The notes beneath the pieces were generated by a model. That model was not told where the DNA came from and made no database searches. It worked only from the letters and a program-made list of their open reading frames with translations. A program made the translations under genes and the position numbers. 64,000 nt of DNA from Tubulanus polymorphus (Eukaryota; Nemertea; Palaeonemertea; Tubulaniformes; Tubulanidae): the NCBI RefSeq assembly GCF_964204645.1, contig NC_134031.1, forward strand, positions 16,985,307-17,049,306, read 5' to 3'. This document shows, in pieces, positions 1 to 11,870 of this stretch (the first letter of the stretch is position 1; every line of letters starts with the position of its first letter).

Positions 1-340
1 TGTGCTTTGTTTAAGCATTGTCTAGTATCGAGTGAGTGCGCTCTCTTATCAGGCGCCGACCAAATTTGACTCAGTTCTGATCTGGCCCGATTTGACCTGG
101 GCCTAATCATCTCGGCGCGATCGCGGATTAACGGGAAGTGCCCATCCTCTTTACGTAGAGCGAGACTCGACTTTTTAAGAATACAGATTAGTTCGGATAA
201 GTCATCGCGATTTTTTAGTCTCAATTTGCGCGTCGTTCGTTAAGTCGCCCACGTCGTCATGATCATCGTCGCGACTTCGTCTTAGAATAATCGCCAGGCT
301 CGTCACGATGATGTTAATCGGATTAAGTAGAATTCTAGTG

Positions 341-389
341 AAAACATAATCGCGTGCAGGATAAACATAATCGCGTGCAGGATAAACAT
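341..389. repeat. short tandem duplication, 21-bp unit
   Basis: The unit ATAATCGCGTGCAGGATAAAC occurs twice back to back with identical sequence and a partial third start. It lies in a non-coding stretch and no function is visible. Confidence 0.7.
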
Positions 390-2213
390 GTCGCTATTGT
401 TGGCTCGATAAACATGTACATATGACGACGACGAAACCACCGGTAAACGTCAATACACGCGCGTGGTGACAGAAGCCGAACGAGTCGACTCATATAAACT
501 GAAATTTACGAAAATGATCAACTCTCACCTTTTGTTTGCTCGCGTGATAGCAGCCTTGCTTGGCCCGCACAGAAAGCTACTTTTCTCCCTCTTTTTATAA
601 TTGTGCTTGTTTAAAAATTATGAATTTTAATGTTAGTTTTTCTCTCTTAATCTCTGTACATAGCCGGTCATGTTTTCCGTGAATTAGATTTGAACTTGAA
701 CGTGAGTGTCTACTTTGCGTCTTCGGACCACGGACCGCCACAGACCACCGCGGGGAAACGCCGTCGACAGACGGACTAATGAATATGAATTGATCGCCCC
801 GATAAACGATCGCTGCAAGATTGCGATTCTTTTCCGCGAGATAATGGCCGAGATTAGTCAGTGGTCAGAAACCCTGTAGACGGGATTGAACGAGGATTTA
901 TGCCCGTACAGTTTAGCGGATACGTAATTACCCGATGCCAATCAATGTTACGAAGAAAACTATTTTTCGTTCCATGCAATAAAACTTGTCCGTTTTTGTT
1001 CTTGATAAACTGCGGGCGCTGGTCTGAAACTGCCAACGCAAATCGAGGCGAATTCAAATATGTGAAGGGTTATCTGTGAACTAAAACCTTCTGATGGCAT
1101 TTTTTAAAATCAGCCTCGGCTTCATCGCTGACCATTTCAGCCGTGGTTAGATGAATCGCGATCATAAGCCAACAATTTAGCTCCGGTCAACTGGCCATGA
1201 CCCGACTCAAGTTAAACTTTGCCCGTGCCTAATTAAGGAGCAAGTTCACACATTAATCACTTAAAAATTAAACATATTTGATCATAATGATGCTGTGGCA
1301 AGTGAGGTTGAGTCACTTCCAGAACCATGGAATAATTCAACCTCTGTGCTAAAATTTGGCACAGGCCTTGTCCGTATTAGCATGTTGGGCCAAATCTATC
1401 AAACAGGCACAGACCCATTTGGCACCGGTGTGAACCGTTGGCCCGGTTCAAAACGCTCGTGTCTATAATCTGTAACAACGAGATGCTTACATCAAAGCAT
1501 CCGAGAGAACTTTGGCCTCTTGAAAAATCTAATTTAGGTTCGATAATTAACGTAATAAAGCATCGCCGCCGAGCGGAGTTTCATCATCGGCAACCTGCTC
1601 GTCAATCGGCAAACAAACGACAAACGTTTAATTGGCAACCTTCGTCGTCGTCGTCGTCTCTCGTCAAAGACGAGGCAGGAAAAAGACCGCCGGATAATTA
1701 ATCAAATGAATACCGCGAGACGCAGCGGCAAAACCGGTACCCGTTGTCGTCGATATAAACGAAAAGAGATCAAACGCGCGTCTGCCCGAAAATACGCGGC
1801 GATTTCGCCGGATTTTCAGAAACATTCGGGCGGTTTACTGCCTGATTGATTGCGATCGCGACGACCTCTTGATACGTCATCTCTCGCGTTTTCTCGCTGC
1901 TATCGTCGACGGGCGAACGGAAATTTAATTAACAACAAAGAGAACTGGATTACACATGAGACACGTGTGTGACGTGTTGCATTAGAAACTTGTAGCGTTG
2001 GGAAAAAGTTTTAGAAAAAATGATGGTACACAAAGGTAGAAAACGTTAAAAACAAAGCACGGGTGACTTAATGGTTCTCGGGCTCAGACTCGAACTCCGA
2101 AATGACCGTGCATTTTCGGATATGTTGTATTTAGGGCCAATAGCTGAATTTTGTAAAGACAACTTTTTGAATTTCGACCCCGTCCAGTTATGAGGTCATG
2201 TCGCTGAAAACCA

Positions 2214-2337
2214 GGGCCCGGTTTTATAGACTGGTATTGCCTTTACACTGGGTGATGACTAAATTGAAAATGAATTAGTTAAAAATGAAAAGTTAGCCCC
2301 CGGGTTTAAGTTAATACCAGTCTGTGAATCTGGCCCC
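2214..2337. mobile_element. MITE-like element with GGGCC termini
   Basis: The left end reads GGGCCCGGTTTTATAGACTG and the right end is a near reverse complement, ending in CAGTCTGTGAATCTGGCCCC. The roughly 25-bp terminal inverted repeats enclose about 75 bp with no coding capacity. Similar GGGCC-ended elements occur at 40630, 44953, 45088 and 45245, so this is a dispersed non-autonomous family. No target-site duplication is obvious. Confidence 0.6.
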
Positions 2338-2884
2338 AGCTTTTAGCGCCTAGTTCTGCCGCTAGGTGGCGCACTGGGCCCATTCTTTGCACTGCACATC
2401 TAAACCCCCATACTTACATTGTACTGATACCCAATGTTCATCAGGATCGACCCACTATTACCTAAGCAAAAGAGTTGTAAGACATGACACATAAAGAGAA
2501 CAAGAATCACAGGAGCCCAGGAACCAAAAAAAAAAAAAACGTAATCCCAATTTATGGGTAAAAATCGAAGACTCATTATTCACAAGAGATATTTTTTGCA
2601 AAAGGTAATCGAGTATTCGTCTATATTTACACACCGGCCATTTCAGCTTATCGATCTTTGTGATTAGTAGCTATTAGTGGTAAATGACAGACTATTTTTT
2701 GTAATGATCGCAAGCGACATATGGCATCTCCCATAAGCCGCTTTCAAGCTGTCGCTAGTTAGTCCGGTCTCATTTTGGTCGTGCAGCTAGAATGGACCAA
2801 TCCAGAACAGACCAAATCCATGCTGTCCACTCGCTAAGTTATCACTAGTCCTCTGCAACATAAAGCTGATCCAAAGGCCTTTCA

Positions 2885-3090
2885 GGGTGTCTACACCGCA
2901 GTGCGATGTATAAGTCGGTGATGGACTTTCCTACTACACTGCATTACAGTGTATAGAGTGTATAGTAATTAGTTATACTATTAATAGTAATTAGTAATCA
3001 GTTTTCATCTCTAATAAAAGATAGCAGCACCCTTTCAAATAGTAAATCATTAGTAACTAACAAGACACCGCACTGCGGTGTAGATGCAAT
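2885..3090. repeat. spaced inverted repeat, CTACACCGCAGTGCG arms
   Basis: CTACACCGCAGTGCG near 2890 recurs in inverted orientation (CGCACTGCGGTGTAG) near 3069. Between them are AT-rich short repeats (GTATAG, TAATTAGT). It looks like a small decayed inverted-repeat element. Nothing coding is seen. Confidence 0.45.
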
Positions 3091-3234
3091 ATATACTGCA
3101 TTCAATATTTTCCAAATTATCCCCAGCACTGTAGGGTATAAATTGGTTAAAACTGAAAGAAAGGGTTTTAGAGCAAAGTTTCTATTCACTAACATTAACA
3201 ACAGACCTGGATTGGCGTTCCTGGTCAATGCAAA

Positions 3235-3295
3235 TTGGTCCGTTCTTTTTAGAACAGACTTTTCGCTAGTACGAACCACTGGTCCGACGTATTTT
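3235..3295. mobile_element. fragment of the GTCCATTCTAA repeat family
   Basis: On the minus strand this reads AGCGAAAAGTCTGTTCTAAA with flanking GGACC. It matches the core of the copies at 4972-5090 and 6415-6495 (AGCGAAAAGTCCATTCTAAA). It is a degenerate copy of a short non-autonomous repeat. Confidence 0.4.
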
Positions 3296-3785
3296 GTAAC
3301 GGCCAAAATCTAGAACGTCCCGAATAACAACGTAGCGCGAAGACGACTTCAAAAACATAGCTATTCTGTCGTATCAGCATGCAGCTATAAACAAGCATTG
3401 TACACACAGTATGAATAATTGCGTCGTCGGCTGCCGGTTTTTCCCTCGCTCCCCGATAACGGATTCTCGCTGCGCCGAATTAATCCGTTTTATGGCGACT
3501 TCGTTTTCTACGAGACATCCGCTGATAAAATGAGCCGCCGCCAGTGGCAGCATCCCCCGCGGGAGTCGCTTATTAAAAGGGCTTTAAACATCAAATATAA
3601 ACATATGACGTAATATCATTTGAGTATGTATTTATATATATACATACACAAGTAAGGTAAGCAGCTTATCGCGGCACTGTACTGGATGCATATCAGAGTA
3701 TAAGCGCACCTCTTCATAAGGATTACCGCGTAGCCGCTTTAAGCGCTTGATGTCTTATTAAGGAGGGCTACTTGTCAACTGGGAT

Positions 3786-4090
3786 ACAAATTAGCCATCT
3801 CGCCGCTAAAGACGCATCCTCCCGGGCAGGGATTCGACCCTGATGGCATATTAGCGGCACTAGAGCGGGTACGCAGGTTTGCCATGAGATTGCCCGCTGA
3901 GGCAAATTTCCTGGATACACAATACTGGATAAAACCCAGGCTAAAATAAAACTGGATTTCAGATTGGCTAATGATGAGGTCATCAGAATGCGTGTACATG
4001 CGCTGCCGGTCTAGTGTGGCACGGTTTTGTATGGTGGCAATCTCGATGCTATCAGATTCGAATCTCTGCTGGGGGATGATAAAGACGTAA
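3786..4090. mobile_element. two tRNA-like SINE fragments in inverted orientation
   Basis: The minus strand of 3786-3900 contains GGGTCGAATCCCTGCCCGGG, a pol III B-box-like motif, preceded by CTCTAGTGCCGC, which resembles an A box. The plus strand of 4005-4090 contains the related AGATTCGAATCTCTGCTGGG, preceded by GTCTAGTGTGGC. The two pieces therefore look like diverged copies of one tRNA-derived SINE facing each other. No intact cloverleaf was found, so a functional tRNA gene is unlikely. Confidence 0.45.
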
Positions 4091-4971
4091 CAATTCAAGA
4101 GGCTTCTATAATATACATGACAGGGAAAATCGACTTGTTTCAGCAGACGCCGAAAATCATTTGACGATCAATCGTATTGACGGACAGAGAAATATCACCA
4201 CCGCCCGCGGGCGCATTTAACCACCGGGCGTCGCGCGCCGCAGTATACCGCCGCGCCGAGTAATATGACCGGCGCGGAAAATGCTCAATCACATTAATCG
4301 CGCATCAAATTCATCCGCGCACACAACGTCTGATAGCTTCCGGGCATCGGCCGCCGTCGTTTAGCAGCAATCTCGACAGACGGACGGACGGACAGGCAGG
4401 CGATCGTTCGGCAAACATTGCCTCGTTACACAGAACCAATATAGAAACGTATAAAAAAAGCCTCAAACGCCTCAATTACCGACCGATGACTGTTATATCC
4501 GCGAGAAATTCATGATGACATCTCCCTCCCTTTAAACGTCTTTAAGATGGCAGGATTTCGCCACTCGACTACTTTTTGCGATGCTATGATTGACTGAGGA
4601 TCTGTCTCCGGCTGACCGGCGATGGCCTCCGTTAAGACGGGCATTTTTTCGCGAGTGGTCGTATGGAAGACATACGGAAAAAGAGCACGAAAATATTTAC
4701 TTCGGACCAGAAAATATCAGGCTATCTATTACTAGTTATTCCGTTTTATTTGGACCGGACCGAAACGATGCCTTGCATTGACACGCATTCTTAAATCGGC
4801 TGTAATCACTGGTCCAGCTAGACACAACCCTGTCAATCGCAATGATTGACAGACAAAACCAGAAAACTCAATTGAGAGATTATTGAAGCCTTGAAAAAAA
4901 ATCGCTTACTATCTATATATATATCGATGACATAATGTACATTAAGTACGTTTCTATTGAAACAAAAAAAT

Positions 4972-5090
4972 GGTCCATTCTAATAAAATTCAGAATGGAC
5001 GAGGTTCTGTTTTTTTCTAGGATGGAATGGACTAATTAGGAACGCATTTCACTAGTGTGAACACTTAGTCCATCCTAAATTGCGATGAAC
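4972..5090. mobile_element. short inverted-repeat element, GTCCATTCT family
   Basis: GTCCATTCT and its reverse complement AGAATGGAC recur at the start. The interior carries TTTCACTAGTGTGAACACTTAG followed by the tail AGTCCATCCTAAATT. The reverse complement aligns by eye with 6415-6495, which shares AAGTGTTCACAC and the AGTCCATTCTAAATT end. It has no coding content and is a likely non-autonomous DNA element. Confidence 0.5.
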
Positions 5091-5549
5091 TAAATAAAGA
5101 AAGTTTTTAAAAAACGTAATTTCAACGCGGCTTATTTGACGTATCGTCGATTTCAGCTCGAATCCTTGAAATTACGACGTTTTTTTTCCTACGAACGAGA
5201 ACGTGTTAGCAATTTTCGAGAGACTCGCGACAACTTTAATTAAAGCAGTCAAGAGTCGTCGTCGCGACTAGGAAAATCGTTCGTCGCCGCCTCTTTAAGT
5301 AGAATCATTTTCAGCGAGAATTTATTTGCGATAAACTCAACCATCAACGGATCATCATCATCACCATCAAGACAACCGACATCAAAGAGAAGTTTGAAAA
5401 CTGTGAGCAGAAACACGTATTTAAGACGTATTCAACAAAAGATTGCTTCTTTTCTGCCAACTATTTTCCTTTCCCTAACACATACATTGTTTCTCCCCCC
5501 CCCACCCCCCGCTTTATGATGGAATCTAAGGTGCAATCTATCAATCTCG

Positions 5550-5665
5550 ACGAACTTCCCTGACTTTCCCGGATTTCCATCTTTTTAAAAGAAAATCCCC
5601 TGACTTCTAAAGAAAAGAAAATTTCCCTGACTTTACCCTGATTTCCAGGTAAGTGGCCTCCCTGT
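5550..5665. repeat. degenerate CCCTGACTTTCC repeat
   Basis: Variants of TTCCCTGACTTTCCCGGATTT recur three times here and again near 7118-7205 (TTCCCTGATTTCCATG). It is a dispersed low-information repeat. No open frame or RNA fold is evident. Confidence 0.45.
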
Positions 5666-6414
5666 TTGAGGTGTTCTTGGTTCTAAGCCTTGTCTGATTA
5701 TATATTTTGTGTCATTCTATCACGGTTATTAAAAAGCTATCCATTTCAACTCACTAACTCGAGGACTTTTCAAATTTTTATCATTTTTCTTGTACAAATT
5801 CCGCCAAACCTATCTCAATATCTTATTTCAATTCAATAACTGCCCTCTGAAACCTCTACACCATCAGAACACCACAGGGCCGAGAAATCTCGCCACGCAA
5901 CGTGGCATTTTTAACCTATAGGGAAATTACTGGCGCCTCCTCGCGAGGCAGCAATTAAACGAGTAAGGTACGAATGGCAAAAAAATGCGCAATCGCATCA
6001 ACGGCCGTATCAAACGTGAGCAAACGAGCAAACGCGATCGATGACGAAGAGCTGGTTATTTGATGAGGTGATTGGTTAACAGCGAGTGGTCTAATCCCCA
6101 TAACATTTGTGTCAATACCGCGTAGACCAAGCCGATGGCTGCTGAGCCGGACAAATTGACACATCGACCACCGAAGGTTTGTTCACGAGGACACGTGCGC
6201 GCGGCGCTGCAGAATTCATAGCCGCGTTCACAGTATATAGCTGTACAGTCGCGTGGTAAGTCCGATGCCATTCAAAGACCCTGACCATGATTTAAGAATT
6301 TTAGAAGCCATTCCATGATATATCCGAGGCTTTGAACTCAACCATTCCCATTTCAAAACTTTTCATGACCTACAAGGATCATTTATAGACCTTGCTTTTA
6401 CATTTTACACTCTA

Positions 6415-6495
6415 AATTTAGTCCGTTCGAAATTAGAATGGACTTAAGTGTTCACACCCAGCGAAAAGTCCATTCTAAATTGATCCGTTACCAAT
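6415..6495. mobile_element. second full copy of the GTCCATTCT family
   Basis: It starts near AAATTTAGTCCGTTCG and contains TTAGAATGGACTTAAGTG and the tail AGTCCATTCTAAATTG, giving an imperfect inverted repeat. It is in opposite orientation to the copy at 4972-5090. It is non-coding. Confidence 0.5.
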
Positions 6496-8204
6496 GGAGT
6501 GAATGTAATCTTCACTTACTTTATTATAAGAAATTTTGATCTTATCTTGCATAATTGGTAGGACAAAAAATGTTTTTTGGATATGCCGTAAATGCATCTA
6601 ACACATCCATGAATTTTCAAATGTGAACCCTGATAATGCATTTCCAAATCAATAAGTCTTTTCAATGAGCAAAAATGCCCTTCGGGGTGCGTCACGAAAG
6701 TAGGCCTCCGATCGCCTACTGAAACATTTAACTTTACTGCTTCTTGGTTTCAAGAGGATTGCGCAACTGAAGAACGACGTCCGGATTCTACGACAACAGC
6801 AGTTAAACTGTACACGATCCCGTTAATAATTCGATTTCGTCTTTAATTACTCTCGGGTATTAAATCAGAAATTCAGAAGAAGACGATCAACACGTTCAGT
6901 TGGCTTCAATAACCGAGAGCATAAGAGGTTTATTGATTTAGAACACAGCCTGTATACACAGTTGTTCAATGGGGCTTCGCATTTATTGCAATAATTTCGA
7001 AATGCCGATTAACTGAATTCAATAAATTTGCACGAACTATTAAGCAGAGACATTCAACTTGTAAAATTAATTTCATTTCACCAGCAGTTCAAGACCAAGA
7101 ATGTTCAATCTCAGAATTCCCTGATTTCCATGAAAAAATTCCCAGATTCCCTGGTTTCCATGCAGGGAATTTGAATTTCTAAATTCCCTGATCTGCAGGA
7201 ACCCTACATAGGCCTACTGGAGATCAATGTCAAGGTACAAACTAGTTTGCAATTTGAAGCCTTCTATCAGATATGATAAAGAATTTACGAGCAAGACTAG
7301 TTCTAATCATGATACCCTCTCAAGATACTATACATAACCATGGACATATAAACTCGTTACCACATCCATGACATATACTTAGGAGGAATTAAAAATTGTA
7401 TCCCTGGCCTCGATATAGAAACGGGGGAATTAAATCAAGACCCTCAACGCACCAAGATATAATCAATTTATCAATCCCGTTAAGCCGCGATATAAGATTC
7501 GCTTTTAAAAAGCGTGTTACATTCGGATAGTCGAATTCTAATCAGATCGGTATATTGACGCCGGATTTAGTATTACTCGTCTTAATGACCTGGGACGCTG
7601 GAGTTCGCGAAGCATCGTTTTATCAAAAAACCCTCCGGTTCTAATAAGTAATCCGGATGCGGGAACAGAGAGCCCTGCAAATGTAACCTGCTGTTGACCA
7701 CTGGACAATAAAGCAAACAGTTTGAGTAGTTGTGGTCGTGTTTATAGCCTGTGTAGTTGTAAGTACAGATTGCGATGACAGAAACCGATACGCCATTGTA
7801 TTTTTATCATCCGAGAGCGGATTGGTTCAGGTGCAGGCAACCTTGTTATCACGTCGTTTAAACGTGCTGCAGCTCGTAAACGAGAGTAACGGGTCACGCA
7901 CGCGATGAAAACTTTTATATACGCTCCGAATTCTGATCAACTTCAAATGATTAAAAGTCGTTGGTAACATCATTGGTAACATCATCACGGAGGTGGAACA
8001 GTGCTAGAGGTGCGCAGTATAGTTTTTCACGACTTAAAGGCGGTTTTAAATTAACGTAGAATCTTCCAAAAATGCCAATAGATCTAGGCGTAAGTCTAAT
8101 TAGATTGGTCTTAAGGCCTTCAACTACTCACTAGGCCTTCAACTACTAACTAGGCCTAATCTTGAAAAAAAACCAAAATATTTTCATACCGATTACAATT
8201 TCAC

Positions 8205-8305
8205 AAAATTAAAAGAGTTTTGGACATTTTGCTCAAATTAGAGGAGTTTCGAGCACCATTCAAAACATTTTTCATTTTGTAGGAGTTTTCAAGGAACCGA
8301 GGATT
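8205..8305. repeat. dispersed repeat sharing TTTTGCTCAAATT and GGAGTTTTCAAGGA
   Basis: The words ACATTTTGCTCAAATT and AGGAGTTTTCAAGGA reappear in the same order at 9865-10000. This marks two copies of one dispersed repeat about 1.6 kb apart in the same orientation. No coding frame. Confidence 0.45.
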
Positions 8306-9689
8306 CGTACGAATCGGATTCATTCATTCGCATGATTATAAGTAACAACAGTTAATGGATAATACATATAATAATTCAGCCGCGATCTATCAATTGAGTT
8401 GCAATTGAGTCTGCAAATTGGCTTCGGTAAATTGGCTCTAATAATCAAAATCAAGGGGAAAGCAAAACTTGGCTTAAACTCTACTCATCCCCCATTTGCT
8501 TGAATCGCATACATGCAGACATCCACAAAATTATAGCAATTTGGTGCATTATCCTAGTTGAATGGTATGAAAGATATTTCAATTATATATTTATCCATGA
8601 TCGTACAGTCGGATGGAACCGACCGACCTACGCGGGCGGAGTCTCTATCTCTGTATGAAATGAAGAGAATGTCAATGGATGAAACTGTGATGTTTTCATC
8701 ATTTATGTAATATACCGACCACCGAGCATGTGTCTAGACAACGCGGTCTTCAATGCAACGATCTAGAAGCTGGTATCTAGACGCTGGTATGCCGCGCGAT
8801 TCGGTCAAAAGCGTATCAGACCGTCGCGAGCGAGAACGCTCCCCTCGGGGGATGGAGCTCCGGCAAAGAAATCAATTCCGATTCCACTAATTCGCGATTC
8901 AAGGCTGTCAAAGTCAAGTGGCGTGTTGCAAATGAATCCTTAAAGATCATTAGACTGTCAATTCTGTCTCGACGATAACAGTTCGCATGTCGAAGTCTGA
9001 AGCGAGGCCAGATGAGGTTCATGATTTAGCGCTTAAAGTAGGATCATCGTCTGAAGAGCGTACCGCGTAAAAAATGTATCTAAAATGCCCGAGGGGACTG
9101 TAGAGCGCGCTATCTCATCTAGGACCTGTATTCCGAGAATACAGTTCACGAACTTACTATTCATTTAATGCAACAGACAGTGGAATATGACTGCAATTAA
9201 ATATGACCTGAACGGCTTAATTAATCTATCGCAAAGTGTCATAAAGGTCTACACACGATTAGTACTGGTAGCATATATATATGCCGAGTGTAATATGGGA
9301 CACAATTTGAATATATATCCATCAAAATTCTGATGAATGAATATCAGTAATAGCCTATGAATTCTGAATCGAAACCTACATTCGGACTTGAAGTACGAGT
9401 TTTAATCGAATTCAACCTAACCATTGCCCTACTATCAAACCAAGCTGATCTTCAACTCGGGAACTATTATAACTCCTTAGACTGGGTTACCAGTAAGAGA
9501 CCTGAAACCAAGTTCCACATTTACTCTAAGAGTTTTTAAACTAGTTCGCTTCCTATGTTTAGACTCATTTTCGGGCAGGTTTTCTGAAACCTTTCGAAAT
9601 AACCTTCATAAGGCTAAAATATTGATACTTTGGTCGATTAGGAGAAACAAGGTATCATTTTTTACAGGGTTCCTACAGATGAGTCATTC

Positions 9690-10000
9690 CACAATCTAAG
9701 GACTTTTTAAGGAGAAAATTTCGAGCTGTGTTTGCATCACTTTCATATCCAAATTACTGTTGAATCCTCCTAAATCGGTACTGTTTATCTTAGTAAACCA
9801 TTTCATTCGGTGGAATCTGTGTGTAAAATAGGCCTAAAACCTAAAAATTTTCTAATTGCCAATTTCTCAAAAATTCAAGGAGTTTTCAAGGACTTTTGGG
9901 CATTTTGCTCAAATTCAAGTATATTCAAGGAACTTGAGAAATATTTTAGGATTAGAAGGAGTTTTCAAGGATTAGAATCAAGGAGTCATAGGGGCCCTGT
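9690..10000. repeat. second copy of the TTTTCAAGGA repeat, internally reiterated
   Basis: It contains several TTCAAGGA/GGAGTTTTCAAGG variants and GCATTTTGCTCAAATTCAAG. The open frame across it appears to be a by-product of the repeat. Non-coding. Confidence 0.45.
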
Positions 10001-10842
10001 TTTAGGCCTAAACAATGTAAAGCAGAGATTATCAAGACGTGTTTCCAGCTGAAGTGTTTTCAAACGTTTCCACCTTCGACATCAGATCGTGATCGACGGA
10101 GCTAGTAAACCGCTGGCGACCGTGACGATCAATACGCATCATACAAACATTCATCATCAAAGTTATCGAATATCATGAAAATTGATACAATCCATACATG
10201 CGCGTCGAAATCACCGCACGTCAATTGACTTTGATGATTTAGAGTTTAAATATGTCCCGACACAGTCAGCGATTCTTGCCGATTCCATCTTAATAAGACG
10301 TATCAATAGAACTAACCCGCCTCCGGAGAAGACCTATCGATATCTTGTAGCTGAGAATTCTACGAATTGAATTACTACCTATAACGCCTACACTCAATTT
10401 GCCGGCTATTAAAAAAGAAAGAACTTAAAATCGGCTTTTTTTTTCTGAATGAAACCGACGTCAATGTTGCAAACTTCCAGCTATCTGCAATAAGACCGAT
10501 TTTACTGTAACGAGTCCGAACGGCGGTTCTTCGGCTATTTTCAACTTTTCGACCCTAATAATCATCTTCAACGATACTATGAGAATGTCAATGCGTTAAA
10601 AACAAACTTGCGTTAAAAAAATTGTAGACTTTATCTAAAATCCAAGGAACAGCATAAAAACCTTCTTGGATATTTTCGAACAGTGATATAAACCTAGGAA
10701 TGTATCTACTCACTGATCTTTATGTAAAATATCAGTTTAATTTCTTTCTTAATTATATCATTATTTTCTATTATCATAAGATAGGGATGGACCTTGTTAT
10801 CTATCTAATTGGTAGATTTCGATATTTTAGATATTTTTGACT

Positions 10843-10892
10843 GGTGTCCCTCACAAACCCACCACACCTGCCCGGAGCGAAACAGGGGGTTT
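10843..10892. repeat. conserved 50-bp block shared with 32637
   Basis: The block ACAAACCCACCACACCTGCC, with flanking GTGTCCC on the left and GAAACAGG-GGTTT on the right, is almost identical at 32637-32690. Both lie in non-coding DNA. It is probably one end of a transposable element. The rest of the two loci does not visibly align. Confidence 0.55.
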
Positions 10893-11240
10893 GATTTTGA
10901 ACAGGTATGACTTTTTTGTTGTTGTTTGTATATGTCACTTTTTTATTTTCTTTTTTCGCTTTTACTTTTCTCTCTGTATTTAATTCGTTGTTCAACTCAT
11001 TCGTTGCACGGAATTTCATACACTGTTCTTCAGCCTAATTCATTATACGATTATTTACTGAATTCACATTTTCGAATTTAAACTCCCGATACCAGACTCG
11101 AGAATAGTCACGGGAACCCCTAGTCCTATCTATTTAATAGGTAAGACGTTTCATTTCACCTAGATTCAATAGACGCTCTCACGGCGACATTTCCACTCGA
11201 TCGGAAGTCTGTTTTTAGCCCGTAATTAAAGAGAACCTAC

Positions 11241-11367
11241 CTTCGCTTGAAAGTTAATTCCATGTTGAAAGGCTTCTTCGCTGTGTAACGGTATTCGGCT
11301 ATCGTAGCCGTCGTCCTGAACTAAATCATATTGATTTTTCGAAGGCATTCTGCCGTGTTTCTGTTCA
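11241..11367 (-). CDS. NOS1AP: NOS1AP (CAPON) adaptor, first coding exon only
   Basis: NOS1AP is a cytoplasmic PTB-domain adaptor that links neuronal nitric oxide synthase to partners such as Dexras and Scribble. The exon starts after a strong polypyrimidine acceptor (TTTCTTTCACAG). The ATG is at 11348-11346, followed by 36 codons and the donor AAG|GTAGGT at 11240. The peptide begins [13 protein letters not shown], continues with [13 protein letters not shown] and ends INFQAK. This matches the vertebrate NOS1AP N-terminus (MPSK, RIPLH, AFQHGI, F-AK) almost position by position and stops where the PTB domain continues (YVGS in vertebrates). The next exons would lie to the left and were not found, so this is a 5' fragment. 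An upstream 5' UTR exon is implied by the acceptor but was not located. Confidence 0.85.
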
Positions 11368-11796
11368 CTGTGAAAGAAAAGACAAAGAAAACTCGCAACG
11401 TCGGCTAATTAATTAGAAACATTCTCAAACAGCAATCATCTTAATAACAGCTCCAATAGACCGAGAGAGTGATTTTTTTCAAGGCATTAATAAACTAAGT
11501 GATTTCATAAGATTTTTTCTTTAGGCAGGTGATATTTGCGGATGCGGCATAACAGGGTCGTGTTTAGCGGGGCAGGGAGCAGTTGTGCCCTAGGTATTTT
11601 GGTAAAGTGCCCTATTAGTAGCCTAAATATAATTGTTAAATCCTATAGAATTGCCCTTTTTCGAGTTTCTCTCCTCCCCCCAAATTCAAATGCTACATAC
11701 GGCCCTGCATTATTCCTGCTAACGCTACTTTGCCGACAATCTATATTCTAAGGTGCCCGAATTCAAAGTCAAGGAAAGGGGATAAGAGAAAATAGT

Positions 11797-11870
11797 TCGG
11801 AGAGAGCAGTATTCGAACCCGGGCTAGCATGTTGCTAGTGCAGCGTCTAACCCTATCGAACCCTGACCCT
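11797..11870 (-). mobile_element. tRNA-like fragment, probably SINE head
   Basis: The minus strand reads GGGTTAGACGCTGCACTAGC, then an anticodon-arm-like hairpin (CTAGCA-ACA-TGCTAG), then CCCGGGTTCGAATACTG with a perfect B-box core GGTTCGA. The acceptor stem does not close, so it is more likely a tRNA-derived SINE or pseudogene than a working tRNA. Confidence 0.45.

Larger units (their letters stand above)
1..11240. other. gene-poor region, probable NOS1AP intron
   Basis: No exon could be supported on either strand. The open frames here are short, lack splice context and show no family resemblance. Because the NOS1AP first coding exon (minus strand, 11241-11367) ends in a good splice donor pointing leftward, this 11 kb is most simply its first coding intron, running off the left edge. 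It contains a 21-bp unit duplicated at 341-389, a CGTC run near 1645, an A run near 2527, and several short mobile-element copies listed separately. Intron status is inference from one donor site. Confidence 0.5.

Noticed and set aside
2998-3306. 102-codon minus-strand frame containing KYVGP, tested as a NOS1AP PTB exon
   Set aside because: The residues around it do not follow the PTB sequence and the region overlaps repeat-family copies.
11797-11870. tRNA gene
   Set aside because: The B-box and anticodon-like hairpin are present but the acceptor stem does not pair; it fits a SINE head better.
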